Assembly (NCBI GenBank): GCA_022820945.1
Contig: JAJEEP010000036.1
Location: forward strand, 47,828 to 111,827
Direction of reading: 5' to 3'
DNA: 64,000 bases
Origin: Alphaproteobacteria bacterium
GTDB taxonomy: Bacteria; Pseudomonadota; Alphaproteobacteria; UBA828
The position numbers and the translations under genes were made by a program. Every line of letters begins with the position of its first letter. The stretch's first letter is position 1. The notes beneath the pieces are model-generated. The model ran no database searches. It had not been told where the DNA came from and saw nothing but the letters and a program-made list of their open reading frames with translations. Shown here one piece after another: positions 44,362 through 54,023 of this stretch.

Positions 44362-46137
44362 ATGGCAGAGACGCCGAACGTCCGCCCCATCGACGCGGTC
44401 ACCGCCAGCGTGATTCAGGGTGCGCTGGAGAACATCGCGGTCGAGATGGGCTGGAAGCTCATGCGCATGTCGTATTCCTCGATCATCCGCGAGTCCGAGG
44501 ACTTCGGCGCCGCGATCATCGACCGCCACGGCCGCCAGCTCTGCGAATCGAAGCACTCGACGCCGCTGCAGTCGGGGCCGATCCCGGGCTACGTGAAGGG
44601 CATGAACCAAATCCTCGAGGAGCGCGGCCAGACGCTCAACGAAGGCGACGTCGTCATCCACAACTCCGCCTATCACGGCGCGAGTCACGGGCCGGACGTG
44701 GCCTTCATCGTGCCGGTCTTCCACGACGGCGCGCTGGTGGGCTACGCGGTGACCACGGCGCATCACCTCGATATCGGCGCGCTCAGCCCCGGCAGCTGCG
44801 GCATCGTCGATGCCATGGACGCCTACGCGGAAGGCCTTCAGTTCAAGGCGCTCAAGGCCTACGACCGGGGCGTCGTCAACGAGGCGCTCTGGCACATGAT
44901 GCGCGACAACATCCGCGCGCCCGACATGGTGGTGGGCGACATGGAGGCGCAGGTGGCTGCCAGCCGGATCGGAGCCGAGCGCTACCTCGCGCTGATCGAG
45001 CGCCACGGGCTGCCCACCGTGGAGGCGGCGGCGGATGCGCTGATGGACTATTCCGAGCGGCTCATGCGCCAGGCCATCGAGGCACTGCCCGACGGCACTT
45101 ACAGGGCCGAGGGCTACGTGGACGGCTTCCTCGACGACCCAGACCGCCGCCACTTCAAGGTCGCCGTCGCCGTCACCGTCAAGGGCAGCGACCTGGTGGT
45201 GGACCTCGCCGGAACGTCTGCGCAATGCGATGACCGGCCCATCAACATGCCGCTCGAAGGCACGGTGGACTGCGCGATCTGGCTGACGGTCCGCTCGATC
45301 CTGCTGGACAGCGAGGTCTTCGGCGAAATCCCGCAGAATTCGGGCCTGATCCGCCCCATTGCCATCGAGGCGCCAGAGGGCACGATCGCCAATCCCACCT
45401 TCCCGGCGCCCACCATCGCGCGCTTCGTCTCCGGCAACATCGTCGCCGACACGCTGATGAGGGCGCTGGCCCAGGCGGTACCCGACAAGGTCTCCGCCGG
45501 CGTCGGCAACCTCAAGGTGATCGCGTTTTCCGGCATCAAGGACGGCGGCCACTGGGTGCACATGGACATCCACGAAGGCAGCTACGGCGGCCGCGCCGGC
45601 AAGGATGCGATGGACGCGGTCGATACCCTCTACGCCAACACCCGCAACAACCCGATCGAGGACATCGAGTCCCACCTGCCGCTTCGCATCGCCCGTTACG
45701 AGCTGCGCGACGATGCGGCCGCGGCCGGGCGCTGGCGCGGCGGCATCGGGTCCATCCGCGAGGTCTCCTTTCTCTCAGACAGCTTCATCTCGGTCGAGGG
45801 CGACGGCCACGCTTTCCGCCCCTGGGGCTTCGAGGGCGGCGCCGAAGGGAAGGAGGCGGCGCTGATCTATCACCGCGCCGACGGCGAGGACGTTCACTTT
45901 CCCTCGATGATGCCGAACCGCGCGGTCAAGGCCGGCGAGAGCCTGACGCTCACCGGCACCTGCGGCGGCGGCTACGGCGAGGCTGCCGAGCGCCCGGCGG
46001 ACGCCGTGGCGGAAGACGTGCGCGACGGCTACATCTCGCGCGAGACCGCCGAGAGCACGTACGGCGTCGTGGTCACCGAGGCAGGCGAGCTCGACGCAGC
46101 GGCCACCGAAGCCCGGCGTGGCAGTCCCGCCCCGTAG
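44362..46137 (+). CDS. hyuB: Hydantoinase/oxoprolinase subunit B
   Basis: The 591-residue HyuB has family motifs MRMSYSSIIRESEDFGAAI near residue 33, GDVVIHNSAYHGASHGPDV near residue 95, HHLDIGALSPGS near residue 135 and MPNRAVKAGESLTLTGTCGGGYG near residue 520. The length is near the usual 550-600. It pairs with HyuA in the ATP-dependent ring-opening enzyme. The frame is intact. Confidence 0.92.
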   Translation: MAETPNVRPIDAVTASVIQGALENIAVEMGWKLMRMSYSSIIRESEDFGAAIIDRHGRQLCESKHSTPLQSGPIPGYVKGMNQILEERGQTLNEGDVVIHNSAYHGASHGPDVAFIVPVFHDGALVGYAVTTAHHLDIGALSPGSCGIVDAMDAYAEGLQFKALKAYDRGVVNEALWHMMRDNIRAPDMVVGDMEAQVAASRIGAERYLALIERHGLPTVEAAADALMDYSERLMRQAIEALPDGTYRAEGYVDGFLDDPDRRHFKVAVAVTVKGSDLVVDLAGTSAQCDDRPINMPLEGTVDCAIWLTVRSILLDSEVFGEIPQNSGLIRPIAIEAPEGTIANPTFPAPTIARFVSGNIVADTLMRALAQAVPDKVSAGVGNLKVIAFSGIKDGGHWVHMDIHEGSYGGRAGKDAMDAVDTLYANTRNNPIEDIESHLPLRIARYELRDDAAAAGRWRGGIGSIREVSFLSDSFISVEGDGHAFRPWGFEGGAEGKEAALIYHRADGEDVHFPSMMPNRAVKAGESLTLTGTCGGGYGEAAERPADAVAEDVRDGYISRETAESTYGVVVTEAGELDAAATEARRGSPAP

Positions 46138-46255
46138 TCCGAACGGCACCACGCGCGCCATCCGCCTGTCAGCCAATCCGGGTTAGGGCCGCCGCCCGAC
46201 CGCCACGTGCCTCTGTAGGCGGGAGGACCATCGCGGCGGTACGCAAGAGGGAATA

Positions 46256-47491
46256 ATGAGCCAGACGGAGCGCGGACACGCCCTTCGCACCGCCGAGTTC
46301 GTGCCCCTCGTCGGCCTTCTGATGTCGCTGGTCGCGCTGGCGATCGACGCGATGCTGCCAGCGCTGCCTGCGATCGGCGGCGACCTCGGCGTCTCGCGCC
46401 CGAACGATGTTCAGTTGGTCATCATGTCCCTGTTTCTGGGGCTCGCAATCGGGCAGCTGCTGTTCGGCCCTCTCTCCGACAGCATCGGGCGCAAACCCGC
46501 CATCCATGCCGGCCTCGCCCTGTTCATGATCGGCTGCCTCGTGAGCATTTTCGCGCCCACGTTCGAGGTAATGATCGCAGGCCGTGTCCTGCAAGGCATC
46601 GGCGTGGCGGGGCCCCGCATCGTGACCATGGCCCTCGTGCGCGATCAGTACGAAGGGCGGCTGATGGCCAAGCTCATGTCGTTCGCGATGGCCGTGTTCA
46701 TCATGGTTCCCACGATCGCCCCGGCGCTCGGGCAGGGACTGCTCATCGTGGGAGGCTGGCGCGCGATCTTCGTCACGTTTCTCGTGATTTCCGCGATCGT
46801 CTTCGCGTGGTTCGCGCTGCGCCAGCCGGAAACGCTGCCCACCGCCCAGCGGCGGCCCTTCTCGCCGCGGGCCATCGGCCAGGCCGTGGGCGAAATCGTA
46901 AGAATTCGGACCGCACTCGGATACACGATCGCAACGGGTTTTGTGTTCGCGCCGTTCGTGGCCTATCTCGGCTCGGCCCAGCAGATCTTCCAGGACTCCT
47001 ATGGGACCGGCGCCCTCTTTCCCCTCTACTTCGGTGTGCTTGCGCTCTCATTCGGTGTCGGCTCGATCGTGAACGGCCGCCTCGTGATGAAGTACGGCAT
47101 GCGCCGGCTTTCGAAGGTTGCCGCCTGCGCCATCGCGCTGATTTCGCTTGTCGCGTGCCCGGTTGCCTTCATATTCGACGGGCTTCCGCCGTTCTGGCTC
47201 TTCATGTGTTATCTCCTCTCCGTATTCGTGAGCGTCAGCCTGCTGTTCGGCAACCTCAACGCGCTGGCCATGGAGCCCCTCGGCCACATCGCCGGCGTGG
47301 GAGCCGCAGTCATCGCTTCGCTCGCCACCTTCATCTCGGTGCCGCTGGGGGGCCTCGTCGGCCAGGGCTTCGACGGCACCATGTACACCCTGATCGGCGC
47401 CTTCGCCGTCTCGGGGCTGGCCACCCTTGCTGCCATGCAGTGGGCCGAGGGCGGCGTTGCAGCCGCGCATCCGATGTCCGATCGCGGCTGA
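46256..47491 (+). CDS. MFS transporter, Bcr/CflA family
   Basis: The 411-residue inner-membrane protein has twelve hydrophobic segments and the Bcr/CflA features AIDAMLPALPAIGGDL near residue 25, GQLLFGPLSDSIGRKPAIH near residue 65 and a GRVLQGIGVAG stretch near residue 110. The family usually exports drugs or small amphiphiles. Its position between hyuB and a racemase gene suggests it may instead move a substrate or product of hydantoin breakdown. Translation would start 118 nt after hyuB. Confidence 0.9.
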   Translation: MSQTERGHALRTAEFVPLVGLLMSLVALAIDAMLPALPAIGGDLGVSRPNDVQLVIMSLFLGLAIGQLLFGPLSDSIGRKPAIHAGLALFMIGCLVSIFAPTFEVMIAGRVLQGIGVAGPRIVTMALVRDQYEGRLMAKLMSFAMAVFIMVPTIAPALGQGLLIVGGWRAIFVTFLVISAIVFAWFALRQPETLPTAQRRPFSPRAIGQAVGEIVRIRTALGYTIATGFVFAPFVAYLGSAQQIFQDSYGTGALFPLYFGVLALSFGVGSIVNGRLVMKYGMRRLSKVAACAIALISLVACPVAFIFDGLPPFWLFMCYLLSVFVSVSLLFGNLNALAMEPLGHIAGVGAAVIASLATFISVPLGGLVGQGFDGTMYTLIGAFAVSGLATLAAMQWAEGGVAAAHPMSDRG

Positions 47492-47616
47492 GCGGGACCG
47501 GATATGAGGTTGAGCGCGGACCCGTTTAAGGCCAATGATGACGGGCGGGTGAGAGCCGTTGCGCGGCGTTGCCGCCGAGGGCATCCGCACGAGGGACATG
47601 AAGGGGAGAGCCACCG

Positions 47617-48375
47617 ATGAAGCTCAAGGTGATCAATCCCAACACCACGCTGGAAATGACCGAGGGGATCGGCGAGGCGGCGCGCTCGGTGGCAGCTGCG
47701 GGCACCGAGATCGTGGCGGTGAGCCCCGAATTCGGGCCGGAGTCGATCGAGAGCTATTACGACGAGCAGGTCGCGGCCTGCGGCGTCCTCGACGAGGTGC
47801 GCAAGGGCGAGGCGGAAGGGTTCGACGCCTACGTCATCGCCTGCTACGGCGATCCCGGCCTTCACGCCGCGCGCGAGGTGACCGAGAAGCCAGTGGTCGG
47901 CATCGCTGAGGCCTCGTTCTACACCGCGGCGATGGTGGCGGCGCGTTTCTCGGTCGTCTCTGTCATTCCGCGCGTCCGCACCCTGCTCGAAGAGATGGTG
48001 CACGGCTACGGCATGACGGAGCGCATCGTCGCCATCCGCACCACGCCGCTCTACGTGCTGGACATCGAGCGCGACCCGGAGGGCTCGATGGAGAAGCTCC
48101 GGGACGAGGTGCGCCGTTCCGTGGCAGAGGACGATGCGGAGGCCGTGTGCCTCGGCTGCGCCGGCTTCGCCCGCTTCGCCGCCGAGCTTGAGGCGGAGCT
48201 CGGCGTGCCGGTGCTCGACGGCGTGGTCTGCGCCACCAAGCAGGCCGAGTTGCTGGTGGGGCTCGGGCTCAAGACCAGCAAGCGCAAGACCTACCGCCCG
48301 CCTGAGCGCAAGCGCTTCACCGGCATGTTCAGCCACTTCTCGACGACCGACGACATCGCCGAAGCCGCGGAGTAG
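47617..48375 (+). CDS. Hydantoin/Asp-Glu racemase (HyuE-like)
   Basis: The 252-residue protein has the start KLKVINPNTTLEMTEGIG, characteristic of hydantoin and allantoin racemases. Catalytic cysteines lie in VIACYGDPGLHAA near residue 75 and VCLGCAGFARF near 180. It should racemise the cyclic substrate so that the enantioselective HyuAB enzyme can use all of it. It ends the second hydantoinase locus. A paralogue is at 10846-11613. Confidence 0.9.
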   Translation: MKLKVINPNTTLEMTEGIGEAARSVAAAGTEIVAVSPEFGPESIESYYDEQVAACGVLDEVRKGEAEGFDAYVIACYGDPGLHAAREVTEKPVVGIAEASFYTAAMVAARFSVVSVIPRVRTLLEEMVHGYGMTERIVAIRTTPLYVLDIERDPEGSMEKLRDEVRRSVAEDDAEAVCLGCAGFARFAAELEAELGVPVLDGVVCATKQAELLVGLGLKTSKRKTYRPPERKRFTGMFSHFSTTDDIAEAAE

Positions 48376-48380
48376 GGCGG

Positions 48381-48563
48381 GGCGCCTCAGCCCGCCTGAT
48401 CGACCGGCACCCGCTCCGCGCCTACGACGCGATTCCACTCGCGGGCTGTCTCGTGGTGCGAGAGGGCATGGCTGAGGCGGTGACCTTCGTCTATGCGGAT
48501 GCGCGCCTCTGCGACGCGGCCGATGAGGAAGGTCTATGGACGCCGAACCCCGTCGCGCCGTAG
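48381..48563 (+). pseudogene. C-terminal remnant of a VapC-type PIN toxin
   Basis: A frame of 60 codons ending in TAG at 48561-48563 has no start of its own. It reads LIDRHPLRAYDAIPLAG, then VTFVYADARLCDAA, then TPNPVAP. This is the C-terminal half of PIN-domain VapC toxins, including the conserved RAYDA and DARL acidic residues. The N-terminal half and any vapB are missing, replaced by the end of the racemase gene 5 nt upstream. It is a decayed toxin gene. Confidence 0.65.
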
Positions 48564-48630
48564 CCGTCGGCACTGCCACGACTGCCCCGCTCAGTCGCGA
48601 TTGCCGGAAGGGCATACATGTTGACCCTTG

Positions 48631-48647
48631 ACTATTATTATAATAGT
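48631..48647. promoter_or_regulatory. 17-bp palindrome upstream of the peroxiredoxin gene
   Basis: ACTATTAT, one T, ATAATAGT is a perfect inverted repeat of eight-bp arms around one base. It is the only AT-rich patch locally and contains a TATAAT (48639-48644) that could be a -10; TTGACC at 48621 is only 12 nt away, too close for a normal -35. The 7-1-7 symmetry recalls Fur/PerR-type boxes. It lies 46 nt before the ATG and is a likely oxidative or metal-responsive operator. Confidence 0.45.
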
Positions 48648-48692
48648 TCTTATTTGCATTTCAGCGCACATTCCAGATCAGGAGAGATCGCC

Positions 48693-49229
48693 ATGCGTGT
48701 ACCAGAGGTGACGTTCAAGACTCGCGTCCGCGACGAGAGCGTCGAGGGACCGAACCCGTTCCGTTGGCAGGACCGGACCACCGCCGAGATCTTCGACGGT
48801 CGCAGGGTGGTGCTCTTCGCGCTGCCGGGCGCCTTCACACCGACCTGCAGCAGCACCCACCTGCCCGGCTACGAGGCGCTGCACGATCGCTTCGAGGACG
48901 CCGGCATCGACGAGGTGGTCTGCCTCGCAGTCAACGACGCCTTCGTCATGTATCAGTGGGGCAAGCACCAGGGGGTGGAGGACGTCACCCTGCTGCCGGA
49001 TGGCTCCTGCACCTTCACGCGCTTCATGGGCATGCTGGTGGACAAGGACAATCTCGGCTTCGGCCTGCGCAGCTGGCGCTACTCCATGCTGGTCGAGGAC
49101 GGCGAGATCACGAAGATGTTCGTGGAGCCGGGGTTCTGCGACAACGCGTCGGACGATCCCTTCGAGGTCTCCGACGCCGAGACCATGCTCGCCTACGTGG
49201 AGTCGCTCAAGCCGGCGCAAGCCGCCTGA
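48693..49229 (+). CDS. Peroxiredoxin, Prx5/AhpE-like family
   Basis: The 178-residue thiol peroxidase has the peroxidatic cysteine C52 in [20 protein letters not shown], the Prx5 active-site form. [18 protein letters not shown] and [16 protein letters not shown] are Prx5-family segments. It reduces hydrogen peroxide or organic peroxides with a thiol partner such as glutaredoxin or thioredoxin. The ATG at 48693 follows AGGAGAGATCGCC; an in-frame ATG at 48618 lies in the operator. Regulation through the upstream palindrome is likely. Confidence 0.9.
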   Translation: MRVPEVTFKTRVRDESVEGPNPFRWQDRTTAEIFDGRRVVLFALPGAFTPTCSSTHLPGYEALHDRFEDAGIDEVVCLAVNDAFVMYQWGKHQGVEDVTLLPDGSCTFTRFMGMLVDKDNLGFGLRSWRYSMLVEDGEITKMFVEPGFCDNASDDPFEVSDAETMLAYVESLKPAQAA

Positions 49230-49277
49230 GCGTGGTCGCCGGAACCCGGGGCCGTCCGCCGCCGGGTTCGGCGACCG

Positions 49278-50225
49278 TCACCCAGCGCGCGGGTGTGCCG
49301 CCGCGTAGGCCGCGAGGAGCCCGGCCTCGTCCACCTCGGTGTAGCGTTGCGTGGTCGACAGGCTCGCGTGTCCCAGCAGTTCCTGGATCGTGCGGAGATC
49401 CCCGCCGCCCGCGAGCAGATGAGTGGCGAAGCTGTGGCGGAGCGCGTGCGGGGTCGCCGATTCCGGCAGGCCGAGCGCGCCGCGCAGCCGCGTCATGGTC
49501 TGCTGCACCAGCTTGGGCTGAAGCCGCCTGCCGCGCACACCGACGAAGAGCGGATCGCCCGGCTCAAGCCGGTGCGGGCACGCCGCGAGGTACTCGGTGA
49601 TTGCGTCGGCCACCACCGGCAGCACAGGCACCACGCGCTGCTTGCCGCCCTTGCCGGTGATCATCAGGCTGCGGGGGTCGCCGCCTGCGGCCGGCGCATC
49701 GGCACGGTCGAGGCCCAACGCCTCGCCGATGCGTAAGCCGCAGCCGTAAAGCAGCAGCAACACCGCGATATCCCGCCGGGCGGTCCAGTCGGACGGACCG
49801 CCGTTCCCCTCGTTCAGCGCGACGACGGCCCTGGCCTGGCCCTCGGTGAGGGGCCGGGGCACGCCGCGCGGCGTCTTCGGTGCGCGCACCAGGGAGAGTG
49901 CCGACGAGACGGGTACGCCTTCGCGCTCCAGATGGCGGAAGAAGACGCGGACCGCCGAGAGCGCCCGCGCTGTGGAGGTCTTGGCGAGGCCCTTCGCCGC
50001 CCGGCGGGCGAGCCATGCGCGCACGTCGCGCACGTTGAGCGCACCGAGCGCCGCGAGGTCGGACGCTTCGCCCCGATGCTCCGCCAGAAATCCCAGAAAG
50101 TCATCGAGATCGCGCCGGTAGGCGGCGATGGTGTTGTCGGCGCGTCGCCGCTCGTCGGCGAGGCGGCTGAGCCAGGTCTCCACCGCCGTCGCCAGGTCGG
50201 CTGCGGCCGGCAGAGGTGAGCTCAT
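49278..50225 (-). CDS. xerC: Tyrosine recombinase XerC
   Basis: The 315-residue recombinase has the N-terminal SAM-like DNA-binding domain and the catalytic set: Arg in [10 protein letters not shown] near residue 170, Lys in [13 protein letters not shown] near 195, [10 protein letters not shown] near 258, [11 protein letters not shown] with the nucleophile Y295. It resolves chromosome dimers at dif with XerD. Its ATG overlaps the transaldolase stop (ATGA at 50222-50225). No phage genes surround it, so it is the housekeeping enzyme. Confidence 0.9.
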   Translation of the reverse strand: MSSPLPAAADLATAVETWLSRLADERRRADNTIAAYRRDLDDFLGFLAEHRGEASDLAALGALNVRDVRAWLARRAAKGLAKTSTARALSAVRVFFRHLEREGVPVSSALSLVRAPKTPRGVPRPLTEGQARAVVALNEGNGGPSDWTARRDIAVLLLLYGCGLRIGEALGLDRADAPAAGGDPRSLMITGKGGKQRVVPVLPVVADAITEYLAACPHRLEPGDPLFVGVRGRRLQPKLVQQTMTRLRGALGLPESATPHALRHSFATHLLAGGGDLRTIQELLGHASLSTTQRYTEVDEAGLLAAYAAAHPRAG

Positions 50226-50884
50226 GACAGGATCGACTGCCCGGTCTTCTGCCAGTCGGCGAGGAAGGCGTCGAGGCCCTTGTCGGTGAGCGGGTGGCTC
50301 GCGAGCTTGCGCAGCACCGCCGGCGGCACCGTCGCCACATCTGCGCCGAGCTTCGCGGCCTCCACGACGTGGAGCGGGTGGCGAATCGAGGCGACCAGGA
50401 TCTCGGTGTTAATGGTGTCAGGATACGCGCCGTAAATCGTCGCGATCTCGCGGATCAGCCCCATTCCGTCCTGGCTGATGTCGTCGAGTCGGCCGACGAA
50501 GGGCGAGATGAAGGCGGCGCCGGCCTTCGCCGCCAGCAGCGCCTGGGACGGCGAGAAACAGAGGGTTACGTTGACCTTGGTGCCGCCCTGGCTCAGCGCG
50601 CGGCAGGCCTTGAGACCGTCCCAGGTGAGCGGCACCTTGACCGCGACGTTGGGCGCGATGGCGGCGAGCGCCCGGCCTTCCGAGAGCATGGTCTCGGCGT
50701 CGGTCGCAGTGACTTCGGCGCTCACCGGCCCCGGCACGACGTCGCAGATGTTCCGGATCACCTCGAAGAAGTCGCCACCGCTCTTGGCGATGAGCGAGGG
50801 ATTGGTGGTCACGCCGTCGAGCAGGCCGGTCGCGGCGAGGTCTTCGATCTCGGCGATGTCCGCGGTGTCTACGAAGAACTTCAT
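50222..50884 (-). CDS. fsa: Fructose-6-phosphate aldolase/transaldolase-like protein
   Basis: The 220-residue single-domain transaldolase has the start [23 protein letters not shown] near residue 26 and the Schiff-base lysine K83 in NVAVKVPLT. The C-terminal half has [12 protein letters not shown]. Short members of this family are either transaldolases or fructose-6-phosphate aldolases; the difference cannot be decided here. It lies between priA (divergent) and xerC (overlapping). Confidence 0.9.
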   Translation of the reverse strand: MKFFVDTADIAEIEDLAATGLLDGVTTNPSLIAKSGGDFFEVIRNICDVVPGPVSAEVTATDAETMLSEGRALAAIAPNVAVKVPLTWDGLKACRALSQGGTKVNVTLCFSPSQALLAAKAGAAFISPFVGRLDDISQDGMGLIREIATIYGAYPDTINTEILVASIRHPLHVVEAAKLGADVATVPPAVLRKLASHPLTDKGLDAFLADWQKTGQSILS

Positions 50885-51081
50885 GCCGCCGCTCCGTTTG
50901 CGGGCCGCCGCCCTCAGCCGGCCCCTGCCGTCATCGGGCTGGACGCCGGCGCGCGCGTGATGCAGGACGAGAGCATGACCGCAGCATCCGCGACTCGACT
51001 CGGCTTCGGGCCTGCGACGAATTGGGGCGGCCTCATAGCACGTCCGATGCGCCGGTTCCATCGCGCCGCCGGTGGGGTGTC

Positions 51082-53307
51082 GTGAGCGGGGCGGCCGGCG
51101 GCGAAGGAAGGGGCGGGGAGGGCGCGCGCGCACCTGCGACCGTCGCCGTCCTCATGCCGTTGCCGCTGGAGCGCGCGTACGACTACGCCGTGCCCCCCGA
51201 TGTCGCGGCCGACGTCGTGCCCGGCGCATTCGTGCGCGTGCCACTCGGCAGGATGGAGCGTGTCGGCGTGGTCTGGGGTGCGGGCGAAGGCGACGTCGAG
51301 CCCGCACGCCTCAAGCCGGTGACGGCGGTGCTGGATGTGCCGCCCATGACCGAGCCGCTCCGCCGCCTGGTCGACTGGACGGCCGATTACACGCTGACCA
51401 ACCGGGGGTCCGTTCTGCGCATGGCGATGAGCGTCCCCGGCGCCCTGGAGCCAGCGGCCGTTCGCACCGCCTACCGGTTGGGGTCGGGCGAGGCGCCGCG
51501 CATGACGGCAGCGCGAGAGCGAGTCATCGCGCTGCTGCGGGAAGGGCCGCCGCTCATTGCCACCGAGATCGCGCGCCAGGCCGGCGTGAGTGCCGGGGTG
51601 GTACGCGGGCTCGCCACCCTCGGCGTGCTCGAAGCGGTGACGATACGGGAGGTCGCGACCTTCGGCCGTCCCGACTTGTCCCGGACGGGTCCCGGCTTGT
51701 CCCAGGTGCAAGGCGCGGCCGCCGAGGCGTTGCGGCAGCAGGTTGCCGCCCGGGCGTTCTCGGTCACGGTCCTCGACGGCGTGACTGGCTCCGGCAAGAC
51801 CGAGGTCTATTTCGAGGCCATCTCGGCCGCGCTCGATCAGGGTCATCAGGTGCTGGTGATGCTGCCGGAGATCGCGCTGAGCGCCCAATGGCTCGAGCGC
51901 TTTCGCGCGCGCTTCGGCGTGGACCCCGCGGTCTGGCATTCCGAGCTCGGCACGCGTCAGCGTCGCGAGACCTGGCGTGCCGTCGCCGAGGGCCGGGCGC
52001 AGGTGGTGGTCGGCGCGCGCTCGGCGCTCTGGCTGCCCTTCCGCACCCTCGGCCTCATCGTGGTCGACGAGGAGCACGACACCGCCTTCAAGCAGGAGGA
52101 CGGCGTCATCTATCACGCCCGCGACATGGCGGTGGTGCGCGCGCGCTTCGAGGGCTGCCCCATCGTCCTGGTCTCTGCGACGCCGTCGCTGGAGACCGTG
52201 GTCAACGTCAAGAACGGCCGCTACCGGTGCGAGCGCCTGCCGGACCGCCACGGCGGCGCGCAACTGCCGGCGATCGAGACCGTCGATCTACGCCGAACGC
52301 CGCCGGCACGCGGCACCTGGCTCGCACCGGCCTTGCGCGCGGCCCTCGCGGAGACCCTGGGGGCCGGCGAGCAGGCGCTGCTCTTCCTCAACCGGCGGGG
52401 CTATGCGCCGCTCACGCTCTGCCGTGCCTGCGGTCACCGCTTCCACTGTCCCAACTGCAGTGCCTGGCTGGTGGAGCACCGCTTCGCCGGCACGCTGGAC
52501 TGCCACCATTGCGGCTTCCAGCAGGCGCAGCCCGAGGCCTGCCCGGCCTGCGAGGCGGATGGGAGCTTCGCGGCTTGCGGGCCAGGGGTCGAGCGGCTCG
52601 CCGAGGAGGTGGACGAGGCCCTCCCCGGCGCGCGCTGGGCGGTGCTCACCAGCGATACGGTGCGCGGCCCCAGCCAGGTGCAAGACCTGGTCGATGCCAT
52701 CGTGGCGCATGAGGTCGACGTGCTGATCGGCACGCAGATGGTGGCCAAGGGGCACCACTTCCCCCAGCTCACCCTGGTGGGTGTGGTCGACGCCGACCTG
52801 GGGCTCGCGGGCGGCGACATGCGCGCGGCCGAGCGCACCTATCAGCTGCTCCATCAGGTGGGCGGGCGTGCCGGGCGCGGCGGGCGCCCCGGCCGGGTGG
52901 TGCTTCAGACCTACGCTGCCGAGCACCCGGTCATCACGGCGCTCGCCGCCGGCGACCGCGACTCCTTCATGGCGCAGGAGGCAGCTGCTCGCGAAGCCCA
53001 CGGCCTGCCGCCATTCGGCCGACTCGTGGCGGTCATCGCGTCCGGTCCGAGCGAGTCCGACACTCTACGTGCGGCTTCGGCCCTCGCGCGCATCGCGCGT
53101 GCCGACGAGAAGACCCTCGGCATCCAGGTGCTGGGCCCCGCGCCGGCGCCGCTCAAGCTCCTGCGCGGCCGCCACCGCTTCCGCCTTCTCTTCAAGGCCG
53201 CGCGCGGCGCGCTGATCCAGCCTCACATGCGGCGGTGGCTCGCGGCGCTCGACCGCCGCACCCGCACGCGCCTCCAGGTGGATATCGACCCCCACAGCTT
53301 CATGTGA
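51082..53307 (+). CDS. priA: Primosomal protein N' (replication restart helicase)
   Basis: The 741-residue helicase restarts stalled forks. Walker A GVTGSGKT is at 233-240, the DEEH box at 329-332 in [15 protein letters not shown]. Paired zinc-binding cysteines follow in [13 protein letters not shown] and [17 protein letters not shown] near residues 450-495, then helicase motifs in [11 protein letters not shown] and [17 protein letters not shown] at 51082 is the likely start; upstream codons are not conserved in character. Downstream is a higBA module rather than the atp genes common in relatives. Confidence 0.95.
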   Translation: MSGAAGGEGRGGEGARAPATVAVLMPLPLERAYDYAVPPDVAADVVPGAFVRVPLGRMERVGVVWGAGEGDVEPARLKPVTAVLDVPPMTEPLRRLVDWTADYTLTNRGSVLRMAMSVPGALEPAAVRTAYRLGSGEAPRMTAARERVIALLREGPPLIATEIARQAGVSAGVVRGLATLGVLEAVTIREVATFGRPDLSRTGPGLSQVQGAAAEALRQQVAARAFSVTVLDGVTGSGKTEVYFEAISAALDQGHQVLVMLPEIALSAQWLERFRARFGVDPAVWHSELGTRQRRETWRAVAEGRAQVVVGARSALWLPFRTLGLIVVDEEHDTAFKQEDGVIYHARDMAVVRARFEGCPIVLVSATPSLETVVNVKNGRYRCERLPDRHGGAQLPAIETVDLRRTPPARGTWLAPALRAALAETLGAGEQALLFLNRRGYAPLTLCRACGHRFHCPNCSAWLVEHRFAGTLDCHHCGFQQAQPEACPACEADGSFAACGPGVERLAEEVDEALPGARWAVLTSDTVRGPSQVQDLVDAIVAHEVDVLIGTQMVAKGHHFPQLTLVGVVDADLGLAGGDMRAAERTYQLLHQVGGRAGRGGRPGRVVLQTYAAEHPVITALAAGDRDSFMAQEAAAREAHGLPPFGRLVAVIASGPSESDTLRAASALARIARADEKTLGIQVLGPAPAPLKLLRGRHRFRLLFKAARGALIQPHMRRWLAALDRRTRTRLQVDIDPHSFM

Positions 53308-53312
53308 CCCCG

Positions 53313-53603
53313 TCAGGCGGCCTCCAGGGGCGTGATGTCTGTCAAGTCCACCGTTTCCCTGGCGCGGGCTAGGTCGTAAGCCCGCTGCAGGTTCATCCAG
53401 AACTCCGGCGTGTTGCCGAAGAACCGGGCGAGCCGCATCGCGGTGTCTACCGTGAGCGAGGTCTCGCCCTTGACCAGCCGCTCGATCCGCGTGCGCGGCA
53501 CCTTCAGGCGTTTCGAGAGCGCGATGGCGCTCATGTCGAGGGGCTTGAGATACAGTTCCGCGAGAACTTCGCCAGGGTGGGAGGGGGAAGTCATCAACGT
53601 CAT
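53313..53603 (-). CDS. higA: HigA-type antitoxin (Xre)
   Basis: The 96-residue protein is a HigA antidote with a helix-turn-helix: HPGEVLAELYLKPLDMSAIA, then ALSKRLKVPRTRIERLVKG and FFGNTPEFWMNLQRAYDL, the family signature. It neutralises HigB and represses the operon. The gene follows higB by 11 nt, the inverted toxin-first order typical of higBA. Confidence 0.9.
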   Translation of the reverse strand: MTLMTSPSHPGEVLAELYLKPLDMSAIALSKRLKVPRTRIERLVKGETSLTVDTAMRLARFFGNTPEFWMNLQRAYDLARARETVDLTDITPLEAA

Positions 53604-53614
53604 AGTCAGCCCCT

Positions 53615-53896
53615 TCAGTGGTAATCAACGATCTCGACAGCTGCGGGTCCCTGATCGGACCATACGAAGCAGATGCGCCACCGGTCGTTGATACGGATCG
53701 AGTGTTGACCCTTCCTGTCGCCCTTGAGTTCCTCAAGATGGTTTCCCGGCGGGAACCTGAGATCCTCCAGGACCACGGCAGCGTTCATTGCAGAGAGCAT
53801 GGCTCGTGTTCGCTTCACCAAGTCGCTCGGAAAGCCCTTGCCGTAACGGCCCCGTACCGCGTCCGCCGCGCGCCGGCCTTTCGTGCTGACGATCAC
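53615..53896 (-). CDS. higB: HigB-type toxin (RelE superfamily)
   Basis: The 93-residue RelE-like mRNA interferase has [25 protein letters not shown] in pieces: [14 protein letters not shown] near residue 48 and [14 protein letters not shown] near 66, ending in VEIVDYH. These match HigB toxins that cleave ribosome-bound mRNA. It is the first gene of the module and lies just after a palindromic operator. Complete and probably active. Confidence 0.88.
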   Translation of the reverse strand: MIVSTKGRRAADAVRGRYGKGFPSDLVKRTRAMLSAMNAAVVLEDLRFPPGNHLEELKGDRKGQHSIRINDRWRICFVWSDQGPAAVEIVDYH

Positions 53897-53904
53897 GAGA
53901 ATTG

Positions 53905-53923
53905 TGTATCACGATATGATACA
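53905..53923 (-). promoter_or_regulatory. higBA operator palindrome
   Basis: TGTATCA, five bases, TGATACA is a perfect 7-5-7 inverted repeat eight nt upstream of the higB ATG. HigA dimers bind such sites and repress the module. The surrounding AT-rich bases probably include the promoter. Confidence 0.6.
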
Positions 53924-54023
53924 TCCCTTCAAGTTCCGCCCACCGTGACTTGTCATGGTGCCTTTGCTAGGGTCCGACAGGCTTTGCCGCCGTTGCGATC
54001 GACGGGAACGCAGGGGGGACGCC

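Noticed and set aside
40720..45675. A minus-strand open frame of 1651 codons spanning the hyuA and hyuB genes
   Set aside because: Only its last 457 codons encode the flavoprotein; the rest is antisense to conserved hydantoinase genes and open only because of GC-rich codon bias.
49278..50225. Phage or island integrase
   Set aside because: Length, motifs and linkage to fsa and priA fit the housekeeping XerC; there are no phage genes or attachment sites nearby.
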